From: Sphaerulina vaccinii
Taxonomy: Eukaryota; Ascomycota; Dothideomycetes; Mycosphaerellales; Mycosphaerellaceae
Assembly (NCBI GenBank): GCA_022570795.1
Contig: JAKUDP010000008.1
Location: 1,674,001 to 1,738,000 of the forward strand
Length of the DNA stretch: 64,000 nt
Direction of reading: 5' to 3'
In this document: one piece after another, positions 39,249 to 49,905 of the stretch
Layout of the letters: every line of letters begins with the position of its first letter
Position numbering within the stretch: position 1 is the first letter of the stretch
The notes under the pieces: model-generated
Database searches by the model: none
What the model was told of the DNA's origin: nothing
The model's input: the letters and a program-made list of their open reading frames with translations, nothing else
Made by a program: the position numbers and the translations under genes

Positions 39249-40120
39249 TGTGGTAGATGGCTTGCAGATACATCTGTGAACGTAGGTACCTATCGTGCTA
39301 ATTTATTCAAACTCAGTGCCTATCATTAGAGCCGGCCAACTGGGCAAGATCATCTCCGTGCGACGCTGTATCGTAACAGTAGGCGCAACACCACGTATTG
39401 TGGCTATCTTCGACGCACAGAGAGCAGTACTCCACAACTGCCGCTCTTCTGATCGGTCTTGATGAGCTCCTTTTGAGCTCGCTTGACGTTGTCCCATGAA
39501 GGTATCGTAATTGGAGGAACGAAGGACGAGCCATGTTGCGTGATCGGGACCTTGAAATCTCCGGTATGTCCTGATGGATATGAGATGCCTGGAGCATCAG
39601 CTCTTGGACATAGAACTCAGTCATTCGGGTCCTTGCCCAGCAAAGAATATTGGAGTCTTCCGGCCGAAAGATGAAGAGTGGACGTTGAGGTGAACGCGGA
39701 CGCGGACGCGAAACGCAGGAGCGAAGCCGATGTCGGATCGATCGGCAGGGAGCCCGCCAAGATCTCAGTCAATATAAACCACACCAAGAGTCGAGGGAAA
39801 TGATCGTTGCCGTCTCTCCAGTCTTGAGCATCGTCTACGCTGCTGGAAGCAGAGCTAATTTGCCTAGATCTTTCCACGTGGAAATGGAGAAAGTGTCGGT
39901 CGTATTTAATACTTAACAAACCTCCAATCTGCGATACGGCAACGACCGTCTCCAAAAGTCTCCTTCGAGCCCATCACTGGGCAAATCCGAAGTCGGGACG
40001 ACTTCAGTATGGACCGATCAGAGTGTGAACGAGAAGGAACTGTTCTCTTCACAGTGATTTCAATTTCCGAGCATTGTTTGGTGCATGATCCGGCCCTGCT
40101 TTCGTCACCATGATCAGTAG
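39249..40120. other. Intergenic region, no gene recognised
   Basis: About 870 bp. Frames at 39313-39624 and 39617-39955 (minus) are without features. A short purine/pyrimidine repetition gcggacgcggacgcg sits near 39698. Confidence 0.35.
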
Positions 40121-40600
40121 TCTGTGTCTCTGAGAGGTCGAAAGAAACTGTCAGCGCTATAGATTTGACCTCGCGGGCGTGGTAATGAAGCAATTGCAGA
40201 GTAGAACGCCTAAATCCCGATCGCATCTCTGGAAAGGCCGAGAGAATGTTTCTGCACTATAGTCACGGTCTCGAGGCCGTGGCGGCTAGGCAATTGCAGA
40301 GAAGAACTTCGGCATGACAGACCTGTCTCTTAAAAGTCGACTGAATTTTAATAGCGCCAGATAGACGATTCTAAGAGCGTAGTAGTCCGGAGAAAGCAGA
40401 GAAGACCTGCTAAACAACAGCCCTATCTCCCGATTGTCGATAAAATCCAATACGGCCAGGTCTGCGATTCTATAAGCATAGCAGCTTAGAGACCGGCAGA
40501 GAAGCATGCTTGACAACTTTCCATCTCTGAAAGCTCGAAGGGTTGTCGACAGCGCTAGGTCTGCGAGCTCGTAAGTGTAGTGGACGCAATTGCAAGAGAG
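40121..40600. repeat. Five diverged tandem repeats of about 99 bp
   Basis: Units begin near 40126, 40226, 40325, 40427 and 40525, each with a block like ATCTCTGAAAGCTCGA, then GCGCTAGGTCTGCGA, then GCAATTGCAGAGAAGAA. On the minus strand the three right-hand units form one open frame with a 33-residue repeat (ELADLAL, RIADLAV, RIVYLAL at equal spacing), which then runs into stops in the two left units. This may be a decayed repeat protein or a noncoding repeat. Confidence 0.7.
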
Positions 40601-40819
40601 GATGAGGATGTGAACAGCAGTGAGGTTGTGTAACCTTGTCTCTATTTTCTATCAGGACTAATTATATGAAACTCATCATCTCATTCCAAAAGAAGAAGTA
40701 AAACTATGTACACTGTGAAGACCAATCGCTAAGTCCAATCTCCAAGCATTGTTCTGTGCATCCAATTGCATTTTGCATATCCAAGATATGATACAAGCTA
40801 TCATAAAGCTTTGCACTTC

Positions 40820-42691
40820 TTACAAGAAGAGAGCGGCAGCAGCGACAGCCATGATGGCACCCGCAGTCTGGCGAGATGCAGCACCAGTGTACTGAACTGG
40901 GCCGCTGGTTGTGGCCGAAGCAACAGAGCTGGTGCGGCTGCTGTAGACTGGTGCGGTGGTGGCTGGTGGAGCTGGTGGAGTCACGACGGAAGTCTTTGGC
41001 TCGACTGGAACGGAAACCAGAGTTGTGGTTGGCTGTGCTGGGACGGAAGCAGTGATGACTGTGGTCTTTGGCTCAGATGGGATTTCCTTGGTCACGGTGC
41101 AACCGCCGGCGCATGGCAAAGTCAGGGTTGTGGCAGAGCTGACAACGTAGGTGGAAGCCTGGTGAGTGATGGTGGTCGAGGAGCAGACGGTTGTGATAGC
41201 AGTGTAGACGGAAGTCTGGGTCACTGGTGGCTGCGAGACAACAACAGTCGAAACAGTTGGGATAACCTTGGACTCCGTGATCACCTTAGTCTGGGTGGTT
41301 GCAGGAATAGACTTTGTGACAGTGCATCCACCTGGGCAAGGAAGGACAATAGTAGTGGCCTTTGTGACGGTGTAGGTGCTTGGGCCATGAGTGAATGTAG
41401 TTGGCTGAGGGCAGTAGGTCGTGAGCGAAGTAATCACCTCAGTGGTGTACTTTGGTGGCTGCGAGATCGTGGTGTTGTAGTAAACTGGGTGCGATGGAGC
41501 TGGCTTCGACTCAGACTTCGAAGGAGCATAGGTTGGCACAGAGTAAACTGGCACAGTTTTTGTGCATCCACCTGGGCAAGGAAGGACTACAGTTGTAGCC
41601 TTGGTGATCGTGTAGGTGCTTGGGCCATGAGTGAAAGTAGTTGGCTCAGGGCAGTATGTGGTGTAATCGGTCACAATCTGGGTGGTGTACTTGACTGGAG
41701 TAGACGAAGTGCTCGAGGCTGGGTACTTCAAGAAGTAGCATCCCTCAACAAGCTCGCAAGTCTGTCCGTTAGGATAGGCGTGTGCTGGGTTGCAAGAGTA
41801 GCGGCCCTGGGAATCGGTCGAGCCTGGTGCTGGGCATGCTGCAGATGAAGAGTACTTGGCGGCCGATGTAGTTGTCGATGCACCGTAGGTCGATGGCTTG
41901 ACAGCGCTCGATGTGGTGGCTGGGTACTTCAGGAAGTAGCAAGATCCAACGAGCTCACAGGTCTGTCCGTTAGGGTACTGGTGGGCAGGGTTGCAGGAGT
42001 AGCGTCCCTGGTTATCGGTAGATCCAGCAGCTGGGCAGACAGAGGACGAAGTTGGGTATGAAGCTGGAACAGTTGCGCTGGTTGTTGGGTACTTGGCAGC
42101 CGATGTCGTGGCTGGGTACTCGAGGTAGTAGCAGCCATCGACAAGCTTGCACACCTGACCAGTTGGGTATGCGTGAGCTGGGTTACAGCTGTAACGTCCC
42201 TTAGAGTCGGTCGAGCCAGCAGCCGGGCAGACTGAGGACGAGGTTGGGTATGAAGCTGGAACAGTTGCGCTGGTTGTTGGGTACTTGGCAGCCGATGTCG
42301 TGGCTGGGTACTCGAGGTAGTAGCAGCCGTCGACAAGCTTGCACACCTGACCAGTTGGGTATGCGTGAGCTGGGTTACAGCTGTAACGTCCCTTAGAGTC
42401 GGTCGAGCCAGCAGCCGGGCAGACTGAGGACGAGGTTGGGTAAGATGCTGGAACAGTGGCCGATGTCTTGGTGACAAGAGTCAAAGATCCGCCGATGGTG
42501 GTGCAGACCTGGCCCTCTGGGTATTGGTGAGCGGGGTTGCAAGCGAATGTGGTTGTCGATGGGTATGTTGGAATGGTGGCCGAGCTCGACGAGCTGGTCG
42601 TGTTTGCACCTCCATATGCTGGTGGAGGGGCACCGTATCCAGCCTGAGCAACGGCGACGCCAGCGAAGGCGAGAGCAGCGAAGGACTGCAT
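40820..42691 (-). CDS. GPI-anchored cell-wall mannoprotein with tandem repeats
   Basis: Intronless, 623 aa from ATG 42691 (MQSFAALAFAGVAVAQAGYG, a signal peptide). The first half repeats a cysteine module, CNPAHxYPxGQxCxLVxGCYxLxYPA, about five times, separated by Ser/Thr/Ala/Pro linkers. The second half repeats a Thr-rich module three times: YTTYCPEPTTFTHGPSTYTITKATTVVLPCPGGCT and relatives. The end (GAASRQTAGAIMAVAAAALFL) is a hydrophobic GPI-attachment tail. This is the plan of wall proteins that are O-mannosylated and linked to glucan; adhesion or water-repellency are guesses. Two modules are almost identical in DNA (see the repeat entry), so allele length is likely to vary. Confidence 0.88.
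   Translation of the reverse strand: MQSFAALAFAGVAVAQAGYGAPPPAYGGANTTSSSSSATIPTYPSTTTFACNPAHQYPEGQVCTTIGGSLTLVTKTSATVPASYPTSSSVCPAAGSTDSKGRYSCNPAHAYPTGQVCKLVDGCYYLEYPATTSAAKYPTTSATVPASYPTSSSVCPAAGSTDSKGRYSCNPAHAYPTGQVCKLVDGCYYLEYPATTSAAKYPTTSATVPASYPTSSSVCPAAGSTDNQGRYSCNPAHQYPNGQTCELVGSCYFLKYPATTSSAVKPSTYGASTTTSAAKYSSSAACPAPGSTDSQGRYSCNPAHAYPNGQTCELVEGCYFLKYPASSTSSTPVKYTTQIVTDYTTYCPEPTTFTHGPSTYTITKATTVVLPCPGGCTKTVPVYSVPTYAPSKSESKPAPSHPVYYNTTISQPPKYTTEVITSLTTYCPQPTTFTHGPSTYTVTKATTIVLPCPGGCTVTKSIPATTQTKVITESKVIPTVSTVVVSQPPVTQTSVYTAITTVCSSTTITHQASTYVVSSATTLTLPCAGGCTVTKEIPSEPKTTVITASVPAQPTTTLVSVPVEPKTSVVTPPAPPATTAPVYSSRTSSVASATTSGPVQYTGAASRQTAGAIMAVAAAALFL
42058..42441 (-). repeat. Near-identical 192-bp direct repeat inside the mannoprotein gene
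   Basis: Bases 42058-42249 and 42250-42441 differ at only a few positions (for example 42137 a versus g, and near 42442). The unit codes 64 residues, one cysteine module plus its linker. Identity at silent sites points to a recent duplication or gene conversion, unlike the flanking, clearly diverged modules. Confidence 0.85.
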
Positions 42692-44990
42692 TATTACTAT
42701 TAGTAACGAAAGTGTGTCGAACGGTTGATTATACAAGTCGAGTGGAGCTGTTGTGTGCTGATGATGAGAGACTGACCACTGGGGGATCTCACCTGCATAT
42801 TTATCGCAGTGCTCCCACTCCTACCTTGATGTCATGGGTGAAGACTCTGTATCGGTATGGGCACGGTTCCGCTCGCCTGTGCTATCTTCGTACACGATAG
42901 TGCAATAGTAGGGTGGTTCAGCGGAGTGTGTGCCTTAGAGCCTGGGCATAGAATACGGGCCGCTATAAAACACGAGGGTGGTACCTCCAGCCGGTAGGGT
43001 AAGGATAAGCTTTCGCGTAGTGCAAGGCACAAGAATGACCGACCAGTAGAAATCCAGATTCTGCTGTCTTGTGCACGCTCGAAGTGGGAATCTTGCTTGT
43101 GAACTTCTGCAATGCAGTGTTCGGGGGCTCTTTACAGCCATCTTTCCCACATCCCCGCCTTCAACCGATCAATTGATTGTTGTATGGCTGGATGTCTTGC
43201 TCAACGCAAAGGAGTAGAAGCAAGGAAGATAGCGTGACTTTCGACCTCATCAGGAAAGTAGCTATCAGAACTTCCTGGATTATACGATGATGCCCGCTAT
43301 CAATTGCTCGTGATGCGTGTGATGGCCTTGCAGTCCTCGTACGGGAGAGCATATGCCGAGACCAATTTTCAAGGTGCTGGGCACGGAAGCACACCGGCTC
43401 AAGCGATGCGACCAGGATGTGAGCGTTGTTTTCCAGCGCGCCATCGTGACAGCCGATCTACTGCAGGAACAACCAGGATTGTGGTGCTGTCTAGCAGCAC
43501 TATAGCGCTGATGTCAGTGGCGGCTGCTATTCCTGGTGAGAAAAGTCCTCGATTTGGATATCTTGGCACTTCTCGCAGTTATGATTCGTCAAAAAAGTGG
43601 CGACCTCGTGTTTACCCAGGCCCGGATGCATAACTAGATCGAGCACTCTCCTTGGTACACTTATGCGCCTAAGTGCAAAAACTTCTAAGGCACTTCGACG
43701 TTGTATCTGTAGCAACGGTCCAACATTCGTGAGTTCGTGAACTTCGTGTCGATTCGCGGTGCCGTCTTGAGCTCCGGCTTCCACTACCATTTGACTTGGA
43801 ACGAGTCATCAATGTATTCTTGTAGAAGGGCAAAACCAGAGCCCGACGGCTGCCGAAGTCCATACGAAAGTTTGCTGACTTTGCTCTGGGGAGGAACTCC
43901 TGTTGTTCGCATCATGGAGCTCAAGCTTCAATAAAAGCACCACTTGTAGACCCACTGTCAGGCTCAACTTTTCTCGTATCCGATCGAGTTTGTCACTGAT
44001 GCATTCGAAGGAACATCCAAGCATCCTTCTCGCAAATGACCGCGGAGCACAGGACTGTGACGATTGTCGCACGATGATGCTGCTTTACCAGCAAAGCCCG
44101 ACTTGAGTGCACATATCATTGTGACTAGCCACTTCGTGCGTGAGCTGGTACAGTACAGTATGGCTTGGACACTTGGAGTTGCCGACAGCCAGTCCTGATG
44201 CTGTACCAAGGATGCCTTTGCAGCTGTAGTGAATCTCCGTCTGTAGAAGCTGATGTTTGCCGGATGGTACGACCAGCCCAATGGCCATGGCTAGAAGTAC
44301 TGGGGTGTGCGTAACTGCCAACAGTATTCCTTGGGAATCCTTGCCCTGTCAATAGACATATCGCCCCCCGTCATACAGCCCTGCTGACTGCACAGTGATG
44401 AGGGTGATGAGGTCTCGGACATGGTCGCTTCGAGTAGCTTCAGGAGGTCGCAGGTCGCAAACAGAGTAGTATCGTGAGGCTTGATCTGAGACCTCCGCGC
44501 TTGCCCTAACACCCTTTTGCTTTCTTGTGTTCGTCCCTTTGCGCCATCTCCTGACGATGAAGCTTATTGAGCGTACAAGAGTTGCTTGTTGTCGCGCTTG
44601 CGCTTGTTGATGTTTCACCTTTTGTTATGGAGGCGCGTCTCCTTGCTTGCGAGTCGCGAAGTTTGTGTCGCCAAGAGAGGCCTTGGCCTTTCCAGCCTCC
44701 TCTCCTCTCCGGCCTCTCCCTTTTCTCGTCCAGCCTCGCGATGCCATGGATGCCTTACGGCCACGGAGTCCCCGCAGGCGTACTTCTGGTTATCCCATTG
44801 TGTGCAGCTGGTGCACGCTTTCTCATCATAGACCTCTTTCGAGCTGATGGCGGCTCCTCCGATTACGCTGGTCCACGTGTGGGTCCACCCATGAGCTCTG
44901 TGTAAGCGCAGCAGAAGCTGTGGGTGGGAGTGTGCTTGAACTACTTCTCCAACTACAGCATTGTTACTACGATACCAGGCGCAACCAAAG
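42692..44990. other. Gene-poor region of 2.3 kb
   Basis: Frames on both strands are short, overlap and lack domain features. A frame at 44567-44905 (+) has a hydrophobic segment, but composition suggests chance. No repeat or RNA gene of the array family is seen. Confidence 0.4.
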
Positions 44991-45914
44991 ATGACCGCAG
45001 CAGGCAAATGGCCAAATGGCGCGAAAGCCGCGATCGCACTGACTGTGGACAACATGGGAGAAGCAGCCGACCTCGATAGAGGACTATGGCCAGGAAATGA
45101 ACCCATTGGAAACCACTATTCTGTAGTTTCCGTGTTGCCAAAGTTCCTGAGCATTCTGGCAAAGTATGATATCAAAGCGACCTACTTTATCGAGTCCTGG
45201 AATCTCACAGTCTATCCTGAAGCCATTTCGAAACAAATTGCTACCGCAGGTCATGAGATAGGCTGGCACGCCTGGCGCCACGAAGCCTGGAGCAAGTTGA
45301 AAGATGCAGAAACGGAACGTGCTAATATCGCACGCAGCTTTGGACCAGAAGGCCTCGAAGGCTTCACTGCCAAAGGTGCACCTGGCGAAGACATCACAGA
45401 TATCTACAAAGGATTTCGACCTCCTGGCGGCATAATTCATGGCGAGAGGACTCTAAAACTCTTGCGAGAATTTGGCATACGATACATCAGTCCAGCCGGC
45501 GAACATGCAGCCAAGATGAAGGTGGACAATGGCAAAGATTCTATCGTCATCCTGCCTTTCCGCTGGTCGACAGTCGACGCATACTACTACATGGAGACAT
45601 TCGGGAAGCTTCGAACGATCAAAGGCGAACTGCCAGAAGAGCCTCAATCTGAAGAAGTGTTGAAGCAGAAATATATTGCACAGGTTGATCGTGCGATTGC
45701 GGAAGGTGGCTACCTCTCATTCCTGTTCCATCCCTTCTTAAATGATAAGACAGAGCGATTACAAGTCTTCGAGGATGTCGTTCGCTATCTTGCAGAGAAG
45801 AGAGATCAAGGCGATATCTGGTTGGCTCGATGCTGCGATGTCACAGATTGGATTAATGAACATGAAGGGATTGTTGGCGAGGATCCTGCTTTTGATGAGA
45901 CGACTTGGAGATAG
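44991..45914 (+). CDS. NodB-type polysaccharide deacetylase family protein
   Basis: Intronless, 307 aa. Carbohydrate esterase 4-like barrel that removes acetyl or formyl groups from N- or cyclic-amide substrates. Seen: TVDNMGEA (motif 1, with Asp then Asn in place of the usual Asp-Asp), HEIGWHAWRHEAW (motif 2 metal histidines), GFRPPGGIIHG (motif 3) and SFLFHPFLND near the end. The lack of a signal peptide and the motif forms resemble PuuE-like and related cytosolic deacetylases/amidohydrolases more than secreted chitin deacetylases. The start at 44991 (MTAAGKWPNGAKAAIALTVD) places motif 1 about 20 residues in; the longer frame has only TTG. The dioxygenase gene follows on the same strand 221 bp later. 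Confidence 0.88.
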   Translation: MTAAGKWPNGAKAAIALTVDNMGEAADLDRGLWPGNEPIGNHYSVVSVLPKFLSILAKYDIKATYFIESWNLTVYPEAISKQIATAGHEIGWHAWRHEAWSKLKDAETERANIARSFGPEGLEGFTAKGAPGEDITDIYKGFRPPGGIIHGERTLKLLREFGIRYISPAGEHAAKMKVDNGKDSIVILPFRWSTVDAYYYMETFGKLRTIKGELPEEPQSEEVLKQKYIAQVDRAIAEGGYLSFLFHPFLNDKTERLQVFEDVVRYLAEKRDQGDIWLARCCDVTDWINEHEGIVGEDPAFDETTWR

Positions 45915-46135
45915 CAGTGCTATACGTGCTGTACGATCAGTATCCAAGGCGATGTTCTTCAATGTTGACATCTGAAGCCAGAAACTGTTCAACTGCCGAA
46001 CTTTTGTAGTCCCCACACTTTCCGCGTTCCCCTCAACGAGCAAGGTCTACGGGGGTTCCGAAAGCAGGGCACTCCACACACTGCTAACGTCAGCAATAGA
46101 TTACAGACAGCTACGAACTACTGACCTTCGTAGCA

Positions 46136-47263
46136 ATGGTCATCATTGGTGAACAAGACAAGTACTACCAACAACGGAAAACTTGCAACCAGCAAGCACT
46201 CAAGAGTTACAGAGCCAAGCGACTACAAGATCCATCAAATATGAGTTCCAACAACGAATCTCAAGCCAACGGAGCAGCAGCAGCATCAAGATGTGCGCCT
46301 ATACCCAAAGAAATACCACCTATGAAAGACATGACGACCGACAACATCACAGAGAACGTCGTAACGCTCAACAACCTCTGCTCAGACCCGCGAACGCGCT
46401 TTATTTTCGAACGTCTAGTCCATCATCTCCACGACTTCGCCCGCGAAACACAACTAACATCCGAAGAATGGATGACAGGCATCAACTTCCTGACCAAAGT
46501 AGGGCAAATCTCAGATGACCTACGTGCAGAGATGATTCTGCTTTCAGACACGTTGGGTCTCAGTCTCTTGATGGACGCCATCGATCACCCAAGAATAGGC
46601 AACGCAACGGAAGGAACTGTTCTGGGACCGTTCCACACTGCCGATGCACCTGTTACGGACAATGGATATGTGCTTCACGACGACCCTGGAGCTGAAAGGT
46701 TGTTTGTGCTTTGCACGATAAAGAATACCAAGGGCGAACCGATCTCGAATGTGCAAGTCGATGTCTGGGAAGGCGATTCGCACGGTTTCTATGATGTGCA
46801 GAATCCTAATCGTCAACATCCTGATGGCCGCGCCGTCCTTCACTCAGACAAGGATGGAATCTTCTACTTCACTGCCGTGGTGCCTGTACCTTATCCTATT
46901 CCAGATGACGGACCTGTTGGTGCTATGTTGAAGCTTTTGAATCGTCATCCGAATCGTCCTGGACACGTGCATTTCATGTTGGAGAAGAAGGGATATGATA
47001 AGTTGGTCACGGCGTTGTATCCTAGAGGTGATCCATATGAGAGTTCTGATCCTGTGTTTGGGGTTAAGGAGAGCTTGATTGTGGATTTGGGTGTTGTTGA
47101 TGCCGAGATTACAGAGAAGTATGGAGTCAAGGAGGGGACGAAGTTGTTGGAGTATGACTTTGTGCTTGCAACTGATGAGCAGGCTAAGGAGTTGAGGAAG
47201 GAGAAGAGAGCTGAGGCTGCTGGTAAGCTGGGGTTGGACTTGGAGAAGTTGGCGTTGGACTGA
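46136..47263 (+). CDS. Intradiol ring-cleavage dioxygenase (hydroxyquinol/catechol 1,2-dioxygenase type)
   Basis: Intronless. 375 aa from ATG 46136, or 340 aa from the in-frame ATG at 46241 (MSSNNESQANGAAA), which fits the family length better. An N-terminal helical dimerisation domain (NNLCSDPRTRFIFERLVHHLHDFARETQLTSEEWMTGINFLTKVGQ) precedes the catalytic beta sandwich. Fe(III) ligands: Tyr of SHGFYDVQ, Tyr of VPVPYPIPDDGP, and the two His of RPGHVHFML. It cleaves catechol or hydroxyquinol to muconate or maleylacetate, feeding the 3-oxoadipate pathway. GPFHTADAP is the typical substrate-pocket segment of the hydroxyquinol branch. No signal peptide, so intracellular. Confidence 0.92.
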   Translation: MVIIGEQDKYYQQRKTCNQQALKSYRAKRLQDPSNMSSNNESQANGAAAASRCAPIPKEIPPMKDMTTDNITENVVTLNNLCSDPRTRFIFERLVHHLHDFARETQLTSEEWMTGINFLTKVGQISDDLRAEMILLSDTLGLSLLMDAIDHPRIGNATEGTVLGPFHTADAPVTDNGYVLHDDPGAERLFVLCTIKNTKGEPISNVQVDVWEGDSHGFYDVQNPNRQHPDGRAVLHSDKDGIFYFTAVVPVPYPIPDDGPVGAMLKLLNRHPNRPGHVHFMLEKKGYDKLVTALYPRGDPYESSDPVFGVKESLIVDLGVVDAEITEKYGVKEGTKLLEYDFVLATDEQAKELRKEKRAEAAGKLGLDLEKLALD

Positions 47264-48053
47264 GTGTGTAGACTCGAGGACACGTCTAGAGCTTGACAGG
47301 AATGAATTGTTCACCTCCGTCCCCTTTCGAATACGACGCCGATGGGAGCTCACCAGCATTGCAACACCAAAAAAGTTCGAACCCAGAGGTGCGTGCCTCA
47401 GCGACATCTTTAGAGACTGCTCTACTCTGAATCGCGATGGTTTTGTAGCCTCGATAGCATGGTCGACAATGCTTTCCTGAGAGATACCCGGCAAGTCTCA
47501 ATACATCTCCGCTCGGATCAAGCTACTCTGCTACTGGAAGCGCAGTCGCATTGCAGAACAAGATTGATGAAGAGTCAGGAACTTTCATCCCAACGTTATG
47601 GAGCTCGCGGCAACCTCACAAGGATCAATTACGATCACAGCTGAGTGAGGAAGGAATAGGTGGAAACCTGGCCAAACGGCACACAAAACCACCTCACTTC
47701 TCTTCGCGTGACCACTCACTTCTCTCAATCACCTCACTTCTCTTCGCATGTGAATGCTCTGACACACGCGCCCCACTTTTTCACCAAGCAGATCTCAGCT
47801 CCTTCATATCTTCTTCTCACTTCTTGAACCTCTCCTCTTCTATGCATTGACTACCTTCCGAGAACTAGTTGACCACCAAGATACCTCTACGACTGCGACA
47901 CAACCATAGTACGAAGTTTTATTGAATAACTGTGATACCTCAACAACGACAAACGTTCAAGCACTGCGATACTGGCACAACCACCACTACATACAAGCAC
48001 AGTTCGAACCATCATCACACATACCACACGAACCACGACCCATCACCTCAAGA
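47264..48053. other. Intergenic region with a repeated TCACTTCTC tract
   Basis: From 47690 to 47830 the motif TCACTTCTCTTCG or close forms recurs four times within a pyrimidine-rich tract, which may be the leader or promoter of the small gene at 48054. Nothing else is recognised. Confidence 0.4.
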
Positions 48054-48389
48054 ATGGCTACGGCAACAGCTGCTTACCACCGCTTCGTCCGGCCCCAAAA
48101 GCCGCCCAAGCCATATGTGGCACCAACCTTCAAATATGACAAAGCTAGATACAAAGATGCCTACCAGACTGGTACCGGATCCCGCCGAGACGGCGATGAC
48201 ATATCGTTCACTCGAGCATTTGGTGCGAATTCCACAGCAACGAAGAAGAAGGCGGACTATCTCGCCAAAACCTACATGATATTCACAGGCCAGGTGCCAG
48301 AAGATATTGCAATCGCAGCAGGATGGATTAAGCGAAGAGAGCAAGACCCCGTTGCTGCGTTGACAGCCGCAGTCAAGAAGAAGCCGTGA
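48054..48389 (+). CDS. Small conserved-looking protein of unknown function
   Basis: 111 aa, intronless. Basic, with a Pro/Lys-rich start (MATATAAYHRFVRPQKPPKP), the charged middle RYKDAYQTGTGSRRDGDD and a helical end (KKKADYLAKTYMIFTGQVPE, then DIAIAAGWIKRREQD). There is no signal peptide or TM segment. Composition and the well-placed ATG behind a pyrimidine-rich leader support a real gene. I know no family for it. Confidence 0.55.
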   Translation: MATATAAYHRFVRPQKPPKPYVAPTFKYDKARYKDAYQTGTGSRRDGDDISFTRAFGANSTATKKKADYLAKTYMIFTGQVPEDIAIAAGWIKRREQDPVAALTAAVKKKP

Positions 48390-49595
48390 GAACTCGTCAA
48401 AACTCTCCGGAAATGGTAGGCAATACGGCTTCCGTTTAGAGGTCGGTGGGAATGAATGTCACTGCTCCACTTCATGTCCCGTCCGATCTGGGAGCATCCC
48501 CAGGAGCTGGTCGAAGTCCTTGCAACGGCCGTCGTGTGCTGTGCGTGAGCGTAGCTCCTGAACTGCTGCGGAGATAGACGGCAGCCACAGATATGATGTC
48601 TCTGCCACACATTGTACGACCATGCCATCGAGGTTGCAGACAGAGCGCCGACACCCAAGGGCCATGGGAACGGAATTGTCTCAAGATGCAGCCTTCTCCT
48701 GTCTTCGTGAAGCGCTGTGTTCCATTCAGCCCATTCCAGCGTCGAAGGGTTGCCTTAAAGGCCCCTGTGTTTTGGGCGGCATCTGCGAGCGATCCGCTTT
48801 CCTCGTTGGTGTCGTTTCCTACAGACATGACCTTTCGGATACGCGCGTTGTCGTAGCGTCGCGTGAGCCTTCGCTCTTGTCTTGGCGTGAAGACGAACTT
48901 ATTACCATTCGTGCAGGCGCTCAGAAACAGGTAGCGTGTGTATTTGTATACCATGCTTTCTGATTCGCGTAAGGAGTTGGAGAGGTCGATGCTGCCGTGA
49001 GTCGGGCACAGCCATTGGTATACAGTCTCCTCGAACTTGGGTCGGAAGAGTCGAGATTGCTTTCGGATAGTGAGAAATTGGAACTCCAGAGGCTCAGGTG
49101 TAACAAAGAATTGATGGGCAAAAGCGTGCGAAGACCAGTGGAGCAGTCACTGCTGCTTTGACTTCCTCGAGGTGCCGAATTTCCAGCTCTGCGTGATAGC
49201 CTTGGAGACTTGGTGGGATCTCCCATGGTGTGGCTGTGTAGCTCTGCGCACTGTCTGCTTGTTATGAGCTGCAGCAATCCACTTGTCGATGTCTTCGACG
49301 AACTCCGCTACGGCTTGGAACGCTGTATTGCGCAACTGAATCGACTATGCCAATTTGGCGAGGTTTTGGGCAGGGGTGAAGGCAGCGTCTGGCAACTCGT
49401 AGAATCTGGCGGATCTGTGCAGGCAATCGACCTTCACCTTGAAATTATAAATTGTCTTTACTTCTTTGACCACGTGTGTAAGGACGCCTGCGATAGTTTT
49501 AGCCCAGCGCTCCTCGCTCTTGGTGTAGTGATATAGCCAAGAGTCATAAGCTATATGCTGATGACCAGCTCCACAACTTGTGGTATCTCTGTCAT

Positions 49596-49800
49596 CAGAG
49601 CGAACACCATGCTACTGTTCTGCAGTACAGAGCGCAGAGCTGCTGGGCGCAGTCTACAGAGAAACCAATTGATAGTCCAGATATACCTCCATTCGCAAGC
49701 GAGCACCATGCTGTCGCATTTCCGGACAGAGCGCAGAGCTATCGACTTCAGTCTCCAGAAGGAAGATTTGATCGCACCCCAGTCTTCCCAATTGGCTGAT
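49596..49800. repeat. Two-copy diverged direct repeat of about 100 bp
   Basis: Both copies share CACCATGCT followed by GACAGAGCGCAGAGCT or TACAGAGCGCAGAGCT and an AGTCT(A/C)CAGA block at equal spacing. The left copy begins near 49603 and the right near 49706. Confidence 0.6.
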
Positions 49801-49853
49801 ACGCACCGAGCGACCATTTTTCCCAGATGAGCCTTATACACTCACTCGGGAGT

Positions 49854-49905
49854 GTAAGTCGTCCTTGGTCTAGTGGTATACCCATGAGTCATCAGCGTAG
49901 CTCTG
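49854..49905 (+). pseudogene. Orphan 5' fragment of the array RNA family
   Basis: GTAAGTCGTCC, then the A box TGGTCTAGTGG (49866-49876), and ATGAGTCATCAGCGTAGC follow the family order and spacing. No GGCGATTGTTTT-like end lies within the next 200 bp, and no CATAT sits 28 nt upstream. It looks like a truncated relic. Confidence 0.5.

Noticed and set aside
40766..41848. 360-codon Trp/Ser/Gly-rich plus-strand ORF
   Set aside because: Antisense shadow of the repeat-rich mannoprotein gene; its composition reflects the complement of Thr/Pro codons.
41929..42477. 182-codon minus-strand ORF with repeats
   Set aside because: Overlapping alternate frame of the mannoprotein repeats, without signal peptide or conserved cysteines.
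44567..44905. Hydrophobic 112-codon frame upstream of the deacetylase
   Set aside because: Several frames are open here at once, there is no conserved motif, and the translation is rich in Leu/Ser/Arg as expected by chance.
46844..47494. 216-codon minus-strand ORF
   Set aside because: Antisense to the intradiol dioxygenase, no family features.
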